A stretch of 6,562 nt of DNA, taken from contig JAAYLQ010000207.1 in NCBI GenBank assembly GCA_012521805.1, positions 1 through 6,562 of the forward strand, given 5' to 3'. This stretch comes from Bacillota bacterium. Its GTDB lineage: Bacteria; Bacillota; Limnochordia; Darwinibacteriales; DTU012. Below are positions 1 to 5,950 of this stretch, piece after piece (the first letter of the stretch is position 1; every line of letters begins with the position of its first letter). Position numbers and translations under genes: made by a program. A model generated the notes under the pieces. That model searched no databases. It was given only the letters and a program-made list of their open reading frames with translations, and had not been told where the DNA came from.

Positions 1-66
1 CTGACATCCAGTGAGCAGCATCGTTATAATTAACATTCCTATTAACACAACAGAATTTTTTTTCAT
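1..66 (-). CDS. N-terminus of a lipoprotein, cut by left window edge
   Basis: Read from an ATG at 66 down to base 1, this gives 22 codons with no stop. They encode a classic lipoprotein signal peptide: a lysine pair at residues 2-3, a hydrophobic core of about 14 residues, then the lipobox L-T-G-C with Cys at residue 21. In this family the cysteine is lipidated by Lgt and the signal is removed by LspA, so the product should be anchored on the outer face of the membrane. The start is supported by GGGTGA at 71-76, which pairs with the far 3' end of the anti-Shine-Dalgarno and sits 4 bases upstream. It lies downstream of the Fe-ADH terminator on the same strand, so it is probably a separate unit. 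No clear promoter is seen in the 116 bases between them. The mature protein is outside the window, so the function (for example a substrate-binding protein) cannot be told. Confidence 0.72.
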   Translation of the reverse strand, partial: MKKNSVVLIGMLIITMLLTGCQ

Positions 67-182
67 AATCTCACCCACTTTCTTCTGTTGTTATAATTCG
101 CAGTCCCAGCAAGCTTAATGACCGTAATTTAGGCAGCTGGATACTACAGTTTATGTAATTAAAAAAATCCTGACTAATTCTT

Positions 183-213
183 AAAAAATAGGATGAGAAA
201 ACCTCTCACCCTA
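183..213 (-). terminator. Intrinsic terminator after the Fe-ADH gene
   Basis: On the minus strand bases 213-204 pair with 198-189 in a 10-bp stem with one G-T wobble and a five-base loop (199-203). Six T residues follow at 188-183. The stem contains the TGA stop codon of the alcohol dehydrogenase (208-206), so the hairpin starts inside the last codons. It should end the LiaF-like/Fe-ADH transcript before the lipoprotein gene. Confidence 0.85.
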
Positions 214-1309
214 AACTATTATTTAAGATATCAATACACACCTGTGAATTCACTTCTCCTAAGGAATGGCTGGCATTTTTAGTCCTGCTGGCAGCAATTC
301 CATACTCATTAATCTGTTCCGGAGTAAGGCGCAGATCAGTAGGCAGCAGAATCTGCATCAGCTCAGCAAACTCCCCAATATCCTTGAGGTTGAGCAGCTT
401 TAAAATTTTTTCCACCCGGGATCTGGCATGCTGCAGGTTATACCTGAGATACTCAGCCATCAGCAGTCCATTTGCTTTGCCGTGGGGGATATCATGAAAA
501 TAGGTTAGGGGATAGCCCAGGGCATGAACTACTGTTGTACCGGTATGGGCGATTGCCATGCCGCCAAGGGCAGAAGCAGTCAAGAGGCTGTCCCGCATCC
601 CGCTGGAAAAGGCAGCGGACTTTAGATCCGGCAGGGCCCTGGCCCAGAGTTTCAAACCGGCTTCGACCAGCATATCACTAGCATCAGAAGCTCTCCGCGA
701 AAGATAAGCCTCAACTAAGTGGGATAAGGCATCCACCGCAGTATTGCGTGTAGTATCAAGCTCCATGCTCTCAGTGTAGCGGTGATCTAAAAAAGCTACT
801 TTTGGAAAAATAGTGCGATCACCGAAGCCCACTTTGGTCTGCTTTTCTGGAATGGTCAATACTGAATACTGGGTCACCTCACTACCGGTACCCGCTGTTG
901 TTGGGATCGCAATCACCGGCAGCGGCTGATTAGGATAATTACCATGGTACAGGCATTCCGGCGCAAAATCATTTACAGCCAGCACCGCAATAGCTTTGGC
1001 AGCATCTAGAGCTGAACCACCCCCGATGCCGACAATAAAATCAGGATTGAACTGGCGCGCAGCTTCCGCTCCCTGGACCACATTAGTGGTGGATGGATTG
1101 TTTTCCACCTGGTCGAAAACCTGGTATGAGATCCCAAGATTGTCTAAAACAGCAGCTACATCTTGAAAAGCGCCGCTGAGCTGCGCCGACCTCTTCCCCG
1201 TTACTATCAGTGCCCGCGTGCCAAACTGCTTAAATCGATCTCCATTTCTAGTAACAACTTCTTGACCTTGAATGATTTCTGTAGGCATATAAAAGCTGAA
1301 ATTAAGCAC
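206..1309 (-). CDS. Iron-containing (group III) alcohol dehydrogenase
   Basis: A NAD(P)-dependent, cytoplasmic oxidoreductase of the Fe-ADH family that interconverts alcohols and aldehydes or ketones. Numbered from the GTG at 1309 the protein has 367 residues, slightly short of the usual 380-390. It shows the family opening NFSFYMPTEII, the dinucleotide-binding GGGSALDAAK (96-105), the signature TTAGTGSEVT (137-146), and metal ligands in the expected order: Asp193, His197 (D-A-L-S-H), His262 and His276 (H-x13-H). All four ligands are present, so it should be active. The frame stays open to a GTG at 1336, but the GTG at 1309 is preferred. It has AAGGGAG at 1318-1324, 8 bases upstream, and it gives the N-terminus usual for the family. 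The start lies 19 bases after the stop of the LiaF-like gene, so the two are probably co-transcribed. Substrate (ethanol, butanol, propanediol, lactaldehyde) cannot be read from sequence. Confidence 0.93.
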   Translation of the reverse strand: MLNFSFYMPTEIIQGQEVVTRNGDRFKQFGTRALIVTGKRSAQLSGAFQDVAAVLDNLGISYQVFDQVENNPSTTNVVQGAEAARQFNPDFIVGIGGGSALDAAKAIAVLAVNDFAPECLYHGNYPNQPLPVIAIPTTAGTGSEVTQYSVLTIPEKQTKVGFGDRTIFPKVAFLDHRYTESMELDTTRNTAVDALSHLVEAYLSRRASDASDMLVEAGLKLWARALPDLKSAAFSSGMRDSLLTASALGGMAIAHTGTTVVHALGYPLTYFHDIPHGKANGLLMAEYLRYNLQHARSRVEKILKLLNLKDIGEFAELMQILLPTDLRLTPEQINEYGIAASRTKNASHSLGEVNSQVCIDILNNSLG

Positions 1310-1317
1310 TCGATCCA

Positions 1318-1324
1318 CTCCCTT
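1318..1324 (-). promoter_or_regulatory. Shine-Dalgarno deciding the Fe-ADH start
   Basis: AAGGGAG on the minus strand, 8 bases before the GTG at 1309. The upstream alternative GTG at 1336 has only a GGAG a few bases away, which is too close. This site lies just upstream of the coding region and overlaps none of the LiaF-like gene. Confidence 0.7.
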
Positions 1325-1328
1325 TGTT

Positions 1329-2048
1329 TCACTCACTCCGCACTGTTACACTGCCAAACCAAGCTTTGCTGACCAACAGCAGGCGCGGATTAGCTTCTGC
1401 TGCAGCTTGGCTGCGGAGATTTTCTCTGCCTAAAAACTTGCGGTTCCGTTCATCAAAGATCTTAGTCAGTGCAAAGCGCGTTTTGATTTCAGCTAATACT
1501 CCTACATCTTCCGGGACAATAATTTCTACCTTGCCAAATAGTGTGAATACATCTAAACGCACTGCTCGATGGGTAATTGATTCCTGATTCAAGACAAAGG
1601 TCAGTTTGCCAAATACTGATACTAGAGTTGTATCCAGCAGTTCCTGCTCTGGGCACTTGATTGTCTTGGGAAGGAAAAAGCTTTTGTGGACAACCTCACC
1701 CTTCTCAAACAGACTGATAATCACTGCTGTTAAAAAAATCAAAATTACCAGCGGCCAGAAAACAACAATACCCAAAATCATTACATAATAAATGAAGGCC
1801 TGGCTCTCAGCAAACAGCTCAACCACATTGAGAATCAGCATGAATCCGGAAAAGACCATCAGGACAAAACCTGAAACTTTCATGCTCCTGCTTTCCTGCC
1901 GCAGCATTTTGGCGCCATACCACATGGGAATTAGATACCAGGTGCGGGAAAAAACATAAAGCAGACCAAAGTCAATAATTTCCAGGTAGTTCAAAATCGA
2001 AAAAGTAGCAATTAGGGCAATTATCAGGCCGAGCAGGATTTTACGCAT
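1329..2048 (-). CDS. LiaF-like four-helix membrane protein (YvqF/LiaF family)
   Basis: A 239-residue membrane protein. The N-terminal half has about four hydrophobic segments (roughly 3-20, 27-46, 58-78 and 86-113), like the LiaI/LiaF-type transmembrane region. The C-terminal half (about 140-239) is a soluble beta-rich domain with three spaced FG motifs: VFGKL (145-149), LFGKV (170-174) and WFGSV (230-234). That matches the repeated rungs of the LiaF/YvqF C-terminal domain. In Bacillus LiaF restrains the LiaRS two-component system that answers cell-envelope stress, but no sensor kinase or regulator is visible here, so the role is inferred from fold only. The ATG at 2048 has GGAGGAG at 2054-2060. 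It is the first gene of the pair with the Fe-ADH. The last residues before the stop (FGSVTVRSE) complete the last rung, so the protein looks full length. Confidence 0.75.
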   Translation of the reverse strand: MRKILLGLIIALIATFSILNYLEIIDFGLLYVFSRTWYLIPMWYGAKMLRQESRSMKVSGFVLMVFSGFMLILNVVELFAESQAFIYYVMILGIVVFWPLVILIFLTAVIISLFEKGEVVHKSFFLPKTIKCPEQELLDTTLVSVFGKLTFVLNQESITHRAVRLDVFTLFGKVEIIVPEDVGVLAEIKTRFALTKIFDERNRKFLGRENLRSQAAAEANPRLLLVSKAWFGSVTVRSE

Positions 2049-2093
2049 ACCCTCTCCTCCAAATTATATCATGAGTTAAACTTCAATACGGTA

Positions 2094-2121
2094 CTAATAA
2101 ATTCCTGCCTTAGTCTGGCAA
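2094..2121 (-). promoter_or_regulatory. Candidate sigma-A promoter for the LiaF-like/Fe-ADH pair
   Basis: On the minus strand TTGCCA (2121-2116, five of six to consensus) is followed after 16 bases by TATTAG (2099-2094, four of six). A start near 2087 would leave a leader of about 38 bases with the Shine-Dalgarno inside it. It lies just after the terminator of the upstream gene, where a promoter is expected. The match is moderate. Confidence 0.4.
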
Positions 2122-2125
2122 CAAC

Positions 2126-2158
2126 AAAAAAAGCCCAATCCAAATTTAGGATCAGGCT
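2126..2158 (-). terminator. Intrinsic terminator after the winged-helix gene
   Basis: On the minus strand 2158-2149 pairs with 2141-2132 in a 10-bp stem (two G-T wobbles) with a seven-base AT loop. A run of seven T residues (2132-2126) overlaps the foot of the stem. It lies 14 bases after the TAA at 2172-2174. It separates the winged-helix gene from the LiaF-like unit. Confidence 0.88.
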
Positions 2159-2171
2159 GATTTGTCTATTA

Positions 2172-2603
2172 TTAAGCATGAGCTTGTTTCAGCTTGCAAT
2201 CGGCATCACCAACTACTGCCACATTATAAGTTGGTCCGTCCTTAATAATTTCAACGGCGATGCTGCCCTCGTCGATTTCGATTTCTGTAGGTTTCTGTTT
2301 TCTGCTGACTTGATAAAGCGTAGAGCGGATAGTGGACTCATTAACATCTTGGCGGTACTTAAAAAATTCCTTGACTACATCCTTAGCTGTAATCGGCTTG
2401 TTCTCCGCATTGACTAGGCGGTAGACAATTTCTACCACCGTTTTGGTTAATGAAGTCCCGTTCCTGCTGCCTGCATATGGCTCCTTGAGAAAGGAATCCA
2501 GCTTGCGCAAATGCTGTTCTTTCCTAGCCAGCTGTTCTTTAAGTTCATTTATCTCCGAGATCAGCAGCTCCCTCGCCTGCCTTAAAGAATCTTCATATCC
2601 CAC
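2172..2603 (-). CDS. Small coiled-coil plus winged-helix protein, unnamed
   Basis: I do not recognise a named family. From the GTG at 2603 the product is 143 residues. Residues about 4-40 form a charged helix with heptad-like Leu/Ile spacing (likely a dimerising coiled coil). A short Gly/Ser/Asn linker (44-51) follows. Residues about 52-130 look like a winged helix: helix TKTVVEIVYRLV, helix ITAKDVVKEFFKY, recognition-type helix ESTIRSTLYQVSRKQ, then two strands (EIEIDEG, AVEIIKDGPTYNVAVV) as the wing. This suggests a cytoplasmic DNA-binding regulator, an inference from pattern only. No transmembrane segment is present. The frame stays open to a GTG at 2642 with an ATG at 2624, but the GTG at 2603 is chosen because GAAGGAG (2612-2618) lies 8 bases upstream. 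It is a single-gene unit with its own promoter and terminator. Confidence 0.75.
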   Translation of the reverse strand: MGYEDSLRQARELLISEINELKEQLARKEQHLRKLDSFLKEPYAGSRNGTSLTKTVVEIVYRLVNAENKPITAKDVVKEFFKYRQDVNESTIRSTLYQVSRKQKPTEIEIDEGSIAVEIIKDGPTYNVAVVGDADCKLKQAHA

Positions 2604-2611
2604 AGTTTTCA

Positions 2612-2618
2612 CTCCTTC
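2612..2618 (-). promoter_or_regulatory. Shine-Dalgarno deciding the winged-helix gene start
   Basis: GAAGGAG on the minus strand, 8 bases before the GTG at 2603. The longer candidates at 2642 (GTG) and 2624 (ATG) have no comparable site at usable spacing, and this site would lie inside their coding sequence. Confidence 0.7.
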
Positions 2619-2622
2619 ACAC

Positions 2623-2665
2623 ATATTGGATTGCCAAACCACTTAAATCTATTATTGTCCAATAT
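2623..2665 (-). repeat. Inverted repeat in the leader of the winged-helix gene
   Basis: ATATTGGA at 2623-2630 is the exact reverse complement of TCCAATAT at 2658-2665, with 27 bases between. It ends 5 bases before the Shine-Dalgarno of the winged-helix gene. It could be a leader hairpin or a spaced operator for autoregulation. The arms are AT-rich, so chance is possible. Confidence 0.35.
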
Positions 2666-2672
2666 TTGTTCA

Positions 2673-2715
2673 ATTATTACTGCTATTACTATCTTCCACA
2701 CGTTTCTGTAATAAT
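2673..2715. repeat. Second leader inverted repeat with TATTACT direct repeats
   Basis: ATTATTAC at 2673-2680 is the exact reverse complement of GTAATAAT at 2708-2715, again with 27 bases between. TATTACT also occurs twice in tandem on the plus strand at 2675-2681 and 2684-2690, a period of nine bases. Three related words near one promoter could be protein binding sites. Low base complexity limits confidence. Confidence 0.35.
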
Positions 2716-2731
2716 AGAAGTTTACAGCTAT

Positions 2732-2760
2732 AAAATATCATATTATGCAATATCTGTCAA
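2732..2760 (-). promoter_or_regulatory. Sigma-A promoter for the winged-helix gene
   Basis: A perfect TTGACA (-35, 2760-2755) is followed after exactly 17 bases by TATTTT (-10, 2737-2732, four of six) on the minus strand. Transcription would start near 2725 and leave a leader of about 120 bases before the GTG at 2603. The -35 box abuts the T-run of the weak hairpin that ends the SpoIID-like gene. Confidence 0.6.
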
Positions 2761-2775
2761 AAAAACTAACAGTTT
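2759..2775 (-). terminator. Weak terminator-like hairpin after the SpoIID-like gene
   Basis: On the minus strand AAACT (2775-2771), loop GTT and AGTTT (2767-2763) form a five-pair stem. It is followed by more T residues, giving seven T in a row at 2765-2759. It sits 12 bases beyond the TAA at 2788-2790. The stem is short and has a single G-C pair, so read-through into the winged-helix gene is likely. Confidence 0.35.
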
Positions 2776-2787
2776 GTCCATATTATT

Positions 2788-4284
2788 TTACTTTCGATCA
2801 TTATTTTCAACACTGTAAACAAGGCTGTGCCAGTCTGAAACTTGATAGATGTCAATCAAGCTGATTTCAGCATAAAAAGAAGTCAAGATCTCTGCATAGC
2901 TGTAACCAGCTTCAGCCATACCTCGTGCCCCCCACTGACTCATCCCAACACCATGACCGATGCCGCCTCCGTAAATAACTACCTCAACAATATCATTATT
3001 ATGATTCCGAATAATTTCAAACGCTATATTGGCACTCGGCAGCAGAGGGTAGTTCAATATTTGATCGTCCATGCGGTAAACAACAATATCTTCAGTGCCG
3101 GTATACTGGTTGGAAGGACATAATAAACTGCGGATATTTAATTCTTTACTCACCCGATACACTCCGCTGGACCCAGCAATTTCTAAGGTCAGGGCATTGC
3201 CGCCACTGCCGCGGGCAGTTACCCGTAAATCTAAAAGCTCGCCAATCCCAGCAGTCGGTATCGGCAGCGGTACAAACTCTCCATTATCCTGTCTGGTCAG
3301 GACAAACTCTGGCTGTGTCTGATACAGCTTGGCCAGATTAGCATTGATGATCGCTTCCAGCTGAGACCGGGTTAAGCGGATCTGCCAGCGGAACCAGGGC
3401 GATTTTCTTTCAAAACCAGCAATTGATTTATCCTTAAGAAATGCCAAAACCTGGGTTTCATCATTCCAGTCAACAACTAGATCCGTGGTTAAAACTGAAC
3501 GGGATTGAAGATAGGGGATAGGCGTTCCGGGGAAGCTTGTGCGGGTATTTCCCCCCCACACTTCATGGGCAGCAGCAGTAAATCCACTTGAAGTGGAGTG
3601 GAAATAGGAGCGGACCAGCTGTCCATTTTTATCCAGCATCACAATACCGCAGGTTTGATCCACAGCCTGCTTCGCTCTGATGTCTTCCTGACGGTTGTTA
3701 TATACCTGAGCAAAAACACTGTCATCCACATGGTAACTGCGGCCTGCCGCTCTAGCTTCAATGATCGCCCGCACCACAAATGTCCGGGATGCAACCGCCT
3801 GGGCTTCGAGGGCAGCCATGGGGGCTGAAACAGGCATCTCACTTGGTACAACCCCATATAGGTACTCTTCAACCGTTACAGTATTGATGATCTGGAGTTT
3901 TTGAGCTGGTGTTAAGGTTATTTCCAGAAATCCCCGATATGAGGGGCTGAAACCCCAAGCATCGCCCCGCCTAATACTTTCCAGTGTTAGGCGGGAGTTA
4001 TGCTCAGGGTAAACCCATATCGGGGATCCCATTAACAGCACTTCTTGATCATTTTCCACTAAAATACCTTCAGCAGTAGGTGTGAGGGTGACCGGCCGAT
4101 CGCTGAAAAAATTGTGGTGGTAATCGATCAGCATAACAGAGCCGCCATCGCTGCTGATCACAGCACTGTCATGATATAAATCGCTAAATCCGTCTGTTTT
4201 GATTGCAACCCGAAACTCCTCATCCCGAGCAGCAGCCGAGCTGCCTAAAACCAAAAGCAGAACAACTACCCACAAAATTTTCAA
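2788..4284 (-). CDS. Secreted SpoIID/LytB-domain protein
   Basis: A 498-residue exported protein related to SpoIID, the lytic transglycosylase that cleaves glycan strands during engulfment, and to LytB-type amidase enhancers. Residues 1-19 form a signal peptide (Lys2, hydrophobic core, small residues GSSAAA). Domain landmarks are YRGFLEI (116-122), VPSEMP with the probable catalytic Glu149, EAQAVASRTF (160-169), FHSTSSGFTAAAHEVW (228-243) and GGIGHGVGMSQWGA (440-453). All match the family, so activity is likely. It is longer than B. subtilis SpoIID (about 340 residues), with extra sequence before residue 116 and about 285-400. The TTG at 4284 is preferred because GGAG lies 6 bases upstream; a TTG at 4296 adds four residues but its purine-rich site is about 11 bases away. 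It follows xylB by about 40 bases without a terminator. Whether it serves sporulation or another wall process is unknown. A large palindrome lies inside the gene. Confidence 0.88.
   Translation of the reverse strand: MKILWVVVLLLVLGSSAAARDEEFRVAIKTDGFSDLYHDSAVISSDGGSVMLIDYHHNFFSDRPVTLTPTAEGILVENDQEVLLMGSPIWVYPEHNSRLTLESIRRGDAWGFSPSYRGFLEITLTPAQKLQIINTVTVEEYLYGVVPSEMPVSAPMAALEAQAVASRTFVVRAIIEARAAGRSYHVDDSVFAQVYNNRQEDIRAKQAVDQTCGIVMLDKNGQLVRSYFHSTSSGFTAAAHEVWGGNTRTSFPGTPIPYLQSRSVLTTDLVVDWNDETQVLAFLKDKSIAGFERKSPWFRWQIRLTRSQLEAIINANLAKLYQTQPEFVLTRQDNGEFVPLPIPTAGIGELLDLRVTARGSGGNALTLEIAGSSGVYRVSKELNIRSLLCPSNQYTGTEDIVVYRMDDQILNYPLLPSANIAFEIIRNHNNDIVEVVIYGGGIGHGVGMSQWGARGMAEAGYSYAEILTSFYAEISLIDIYQVSDWHSLVYSVENNDRK
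3930..4027. repeat. 98-base nested inverted repeat inside the SpoIID-like gene
   Basis: Outer arms ATCCCCGATATG (3930-3941) and CATATCGGGGAT (4016-4027) are exact reverse complements, 12 bases each. Inside, 3966-3978 pairs with 3983-3995 (13 pairs, one G-T wobble) around a four-base loop. AGCAT (3958-3962) pairs with ATGCT (4000-4004), and ACCC (3952-3955) can pair with GGGT (4007-4010). As an alternative, GGGG (3943-3946) and CCCC (3953-3956) can close their own small hairpin. The whole could fold as one long imperfect hairpin or cruciform. The frame stays open through it, encoding about residues 86-119 of the SpoIID-like protein. Confidence 0.8.
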
Positions 4285-4324
4285 TCGATGCTCCAACCTT
4301 CAGCCACCCACCTTAAACTACTTG

Positions 4325-5851
4325 CTAGAATAACTTTGCCATCTGATCATACATTGGTTTTAGTGCTGGATATAAACTCTTATAAACTTGATATACATCC
4401 TGGTAAATACCATGCCACTCTGGGTTAGGATCAATCGTTTTAGTTACCTTCAAAATTGCTTCTGATGCCTCTTTTGGATCAGTAAACACGCCTACACCTA
4501 CCCCAGCCAGCAGGGCAGCGCCAACACCTGGTCCTTCGTCAACATTCAGAGTCTGCATCTGCAGTCCTAAAATGCTGGCTAAAATCTCTAACCAGAGGTC
4601 AGATTTGGCACCGCCGCCGATGCATCTGACAGAATCCCCTGTCCAGCCAGCCTGCTGCAGCAGACAGAAGGAATCGCGGAATGCAAAGCCAACACCTTCG
4701 AGAATCGCCCGAACCATATCGCGCCGCTCGTGACTTGCGCTGAGGCCGAAAAAGCCGCCCCGGGCATTGCCGTCACCGTGAGGTGTGCGCTCACCAGTTA
4801 GGTAAGGCAGGAAAATCAGTCCTTTACTGCCTGGCGAACTTTGAGCTGCTGCCTTGGTCAGCAGTGTATATGGATCGGTGCCCATGCCGCCAGCTAAAGC
4901 CTTTTCCATTTGACCGAGCTGATCTCTAAACCAGCCAAAGGACAGTCCAGCTGAGAGAATTACGCCCATCATGTAAAAGCGGTCTTTAACAGCGTGGTTA
5001 AACATGTGGATCGTGCCACCATTGGGAAGCTTCGGCACATCAAGGTGAGCCAGCATCACACCGCTGGTTCCTAAACTGATCATGGCCCGCCCTGCGGACA
5101 CAATACCTGCTCCTACCGCGCCGCACGCGTTGTCTGCGCCGCCGCCAACAACAGGTGTGTTAACAGCTAAACCAGTTAATTCGGCAGCTTCTGGAGTAAT
5201 ATAGCCAGCAACCTCGCTGGAGCCGACCAGTTCAGGCAGGATCTCCATGGGGAGAGCAAGTTTTTTCATGATCACATCAGACCAGCGCTGTTCTTTAACA
5301 TTCAACAGCAACGTACCGGCGGCGTCACTCAATTCCATCTTCAGCTCGCCAGTCAGGCGGTAGCGGATATAATCTTTGACCAGCACCAGCCAGCGCAGTT
5401 TGGCAAAATTCTCCGGCTCATGTTCCCGCAGCCACAGAACTTTGGGAGCGGTAAACCCTTCAAGAGCTGGATTGCACGCTTCCTGCAGCAGCAGCTCCTT
5501 GCCAACTAAACTCTCAATTTCGTAGCACTGTTTTGTGGTGCGGCTGTCATTCCACAAAATAGCCGGCCGGATCACATTCCCTTCTTTATCCAGGAACACA
5601 GAGCTGTGCATCTGACCGGATAGACCCACACCTTTGATGTCTGCAGGGTCAACATCATACTTGTCCAGTACTTTTCTCAGAGCGGTAATTGTTCCCTGCC
5701 ACATATCCTCCGGATTTTGTTCTGTCCAGCCTGGACGTGGTGAATAGAGGGGATATTCCTGTGACGCAGAACCAACAATTTCTCCTTCAACCGTAATCAG
5801 CAGAGCTTTCACTTGTGATGTACCAATATCTAAACCCAACAAATAACCCAT
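4325..5851 (-). CDS. xylB: Xylulokinase (FGGY carbohydrate kinase)
   Basis: Cytoplasmic ATP-dependent kinase that phosphorylates D-xylulose to D-xylulose 5-phosphate, the step that feeds xylose carbon into the pentose phosphate pathway. The 508 residues match the usual 480-510. The N-terminal FGGY domain has the phosphate-binding LGLDIGTSQVKA (5-16), the substrate-region GLSGQMHSSV (76-85) and WNDSRT (100-105). The catalytic base is Asp240 in GGGADNACGAVGAG. The C-terminal domain has SLGTSGV (259-265), FLPYLTGERTPH (347-358), GGFFGLSASHERRDMVRAILEG (366-386 region) and the nucleotide-site GGGAKSDLW (412-420). The ATG at 5851 has AAGGAG at 5860-5865, 8 bases upstream. It is divergent from polA and precedes the SpoIID-like gene in one likely transcript. 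No xylose isomerase, transporter or XylR is in view. SGQMH favours xylulose, though a related ketose kinase is possible. Confidence 0.93.
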   Translation of the reverse strand: MGYLLGLDIGTSQVKALLITVEGEIVGSASQEYPLYSPRPGWTEQNPEDMWQGTITALRKVLDKYDVDPADIKGVGLSGQMHSSVFLDKEGNVIRPAILWNDSRTTKQCYEIESLVGKELLLQEACNPALEGFTAPKVLWLREHEPENFAKLRWLVLVKDYIRYRLTGELKMELSDAAGTLLLNVKEQRWSDVIMKKLALPMEILPELVGSSEVAGYITPEAAELTGLAVNTPVVGGGADNACGAVGAGIVSAGRAMISLGTSGVMLAHLDVPKLPNGGTIHMFNHAVKDRFYMMGVILSAGLSFGWFRDQLGQMEKALAGGMGTDPYTLLTKAAAQSSPGSKGLIFLPYLTGERTPHGDGNARGGFFGLSASHERRDMVRAILEGVGFAFRDSFCLLQQAGWTGDSVRCIGGGAKSDLWLEILASILGLQMQTLNVDEGPGVGAALLAGVGVGVFTDPKEASEAILKVTKTIDPNPEWHGIYQDVYQVYKSLYPALKPMYDQMAKLF

Positions 5852-5887
5852 AACCGTCTCTCCTTACTTGCTTTATTCATTTTCTAT

Positions 5888-5902
5888 GCTCTCTCTGAGA
5901 GC
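5888..5902. repeat. Palindrome in the xylB leader
   Basis: GCTCTC (5888-5893), spacer TCT, GAGAGC (5897-5902) is a perfect 6-base inverted repeat. It lies 37 bases upstream of the xylB start, between the gene and its candidate promoter. It could be an operator for a sugar repressor or a small leader hairpin. A partial catabolite-control-like word (TGAGAGCG) overlaps it, but the right half does not fit. Confidence 0.4.
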
Positions 5903-5914
5903 GGATCACCAGTT

Positions 5915-5943
5915 TTGTTTTAGCCTAGTGTTTATGTTATAAT
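5915..5943 (+). promoter_or_regulatory. Sigma-A promoter for polA
   Basis: TTGTTT (-35, 5915-5920) is followed after 17 bases by a perfect TATAAT (-10, 5938-5943). A TG at 5935-5936 makes an extended -10. Transcription should start near 5950 and leave a leader of about 26 bases carrying the Shine-Dalgarno site of polA. Confidence 0.7.
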
Positions 5944-5950
5944 GACACTA
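5926..5950. repeat. Inverted repeat flanking the shared -10 region
   Basis: TAGTGT (5926-5931) and ACACTA (5945-5950) are exact reverse complements separated by 13 bases. They bracket the TATAAT box of polA and the opposed -10 candidate of xylB. The position and size suit a dimeric regulator able to block both promoters, but six-base arms can arise by chance. Confidence 0.4.

Noticed and set aside
129..182. Second terminator in tandem after the Fe-ADH gene
   Set aside because: Only five bases can pair (AGGAT with ATCCT) across a loop of about 20 bases before the next T-run; the 10-bp hairpin upstream suffices.
2063..2071. Extended -10 word TGATATAAT on the minus strand before the LiaF-like gene
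   Set aside because: A transcript from it would start near 2056, inside the Shine-Dalgarno site, and no -35 lies at proper spacing; TTGCCA-16-TATTAG further upstream is preferred.
2842..3322. Plus-strand open frames opposite the SpoIID-like gene
   Set aside because: They are antisense to strongly conserved family motifs, encode low-order sequence and lack start signals.
3583..3597. 15-base palindrome TCCACTTGAAGTGGA inside the SpoIID-like gene
   Set aside because: It lies in the conserved STSSG coding motif and has only 7-base arms; no nested structure supports more than chance.
4652..4663. CTGCTGCAGCAG palindrome in xylB
   Set aside because: It follows from consecutive Leu and Gln codons (LLQQ) and has no further extension.
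4588..4794. Open frame within xylB in another minus-strand frame
   Set aside because: It lies wholly inside a clear FGGY kinase gene, with no Shine-Dalgarno site or domain signal; a shadow of GC-rich coding sequence.
5894..5908. Catabolite-responsive element for CcpA near xylB
   Set aside because: The left half TGAGAGCG fits loosely, but the right half is off by one base and lacks the expected CA at the right spacing.
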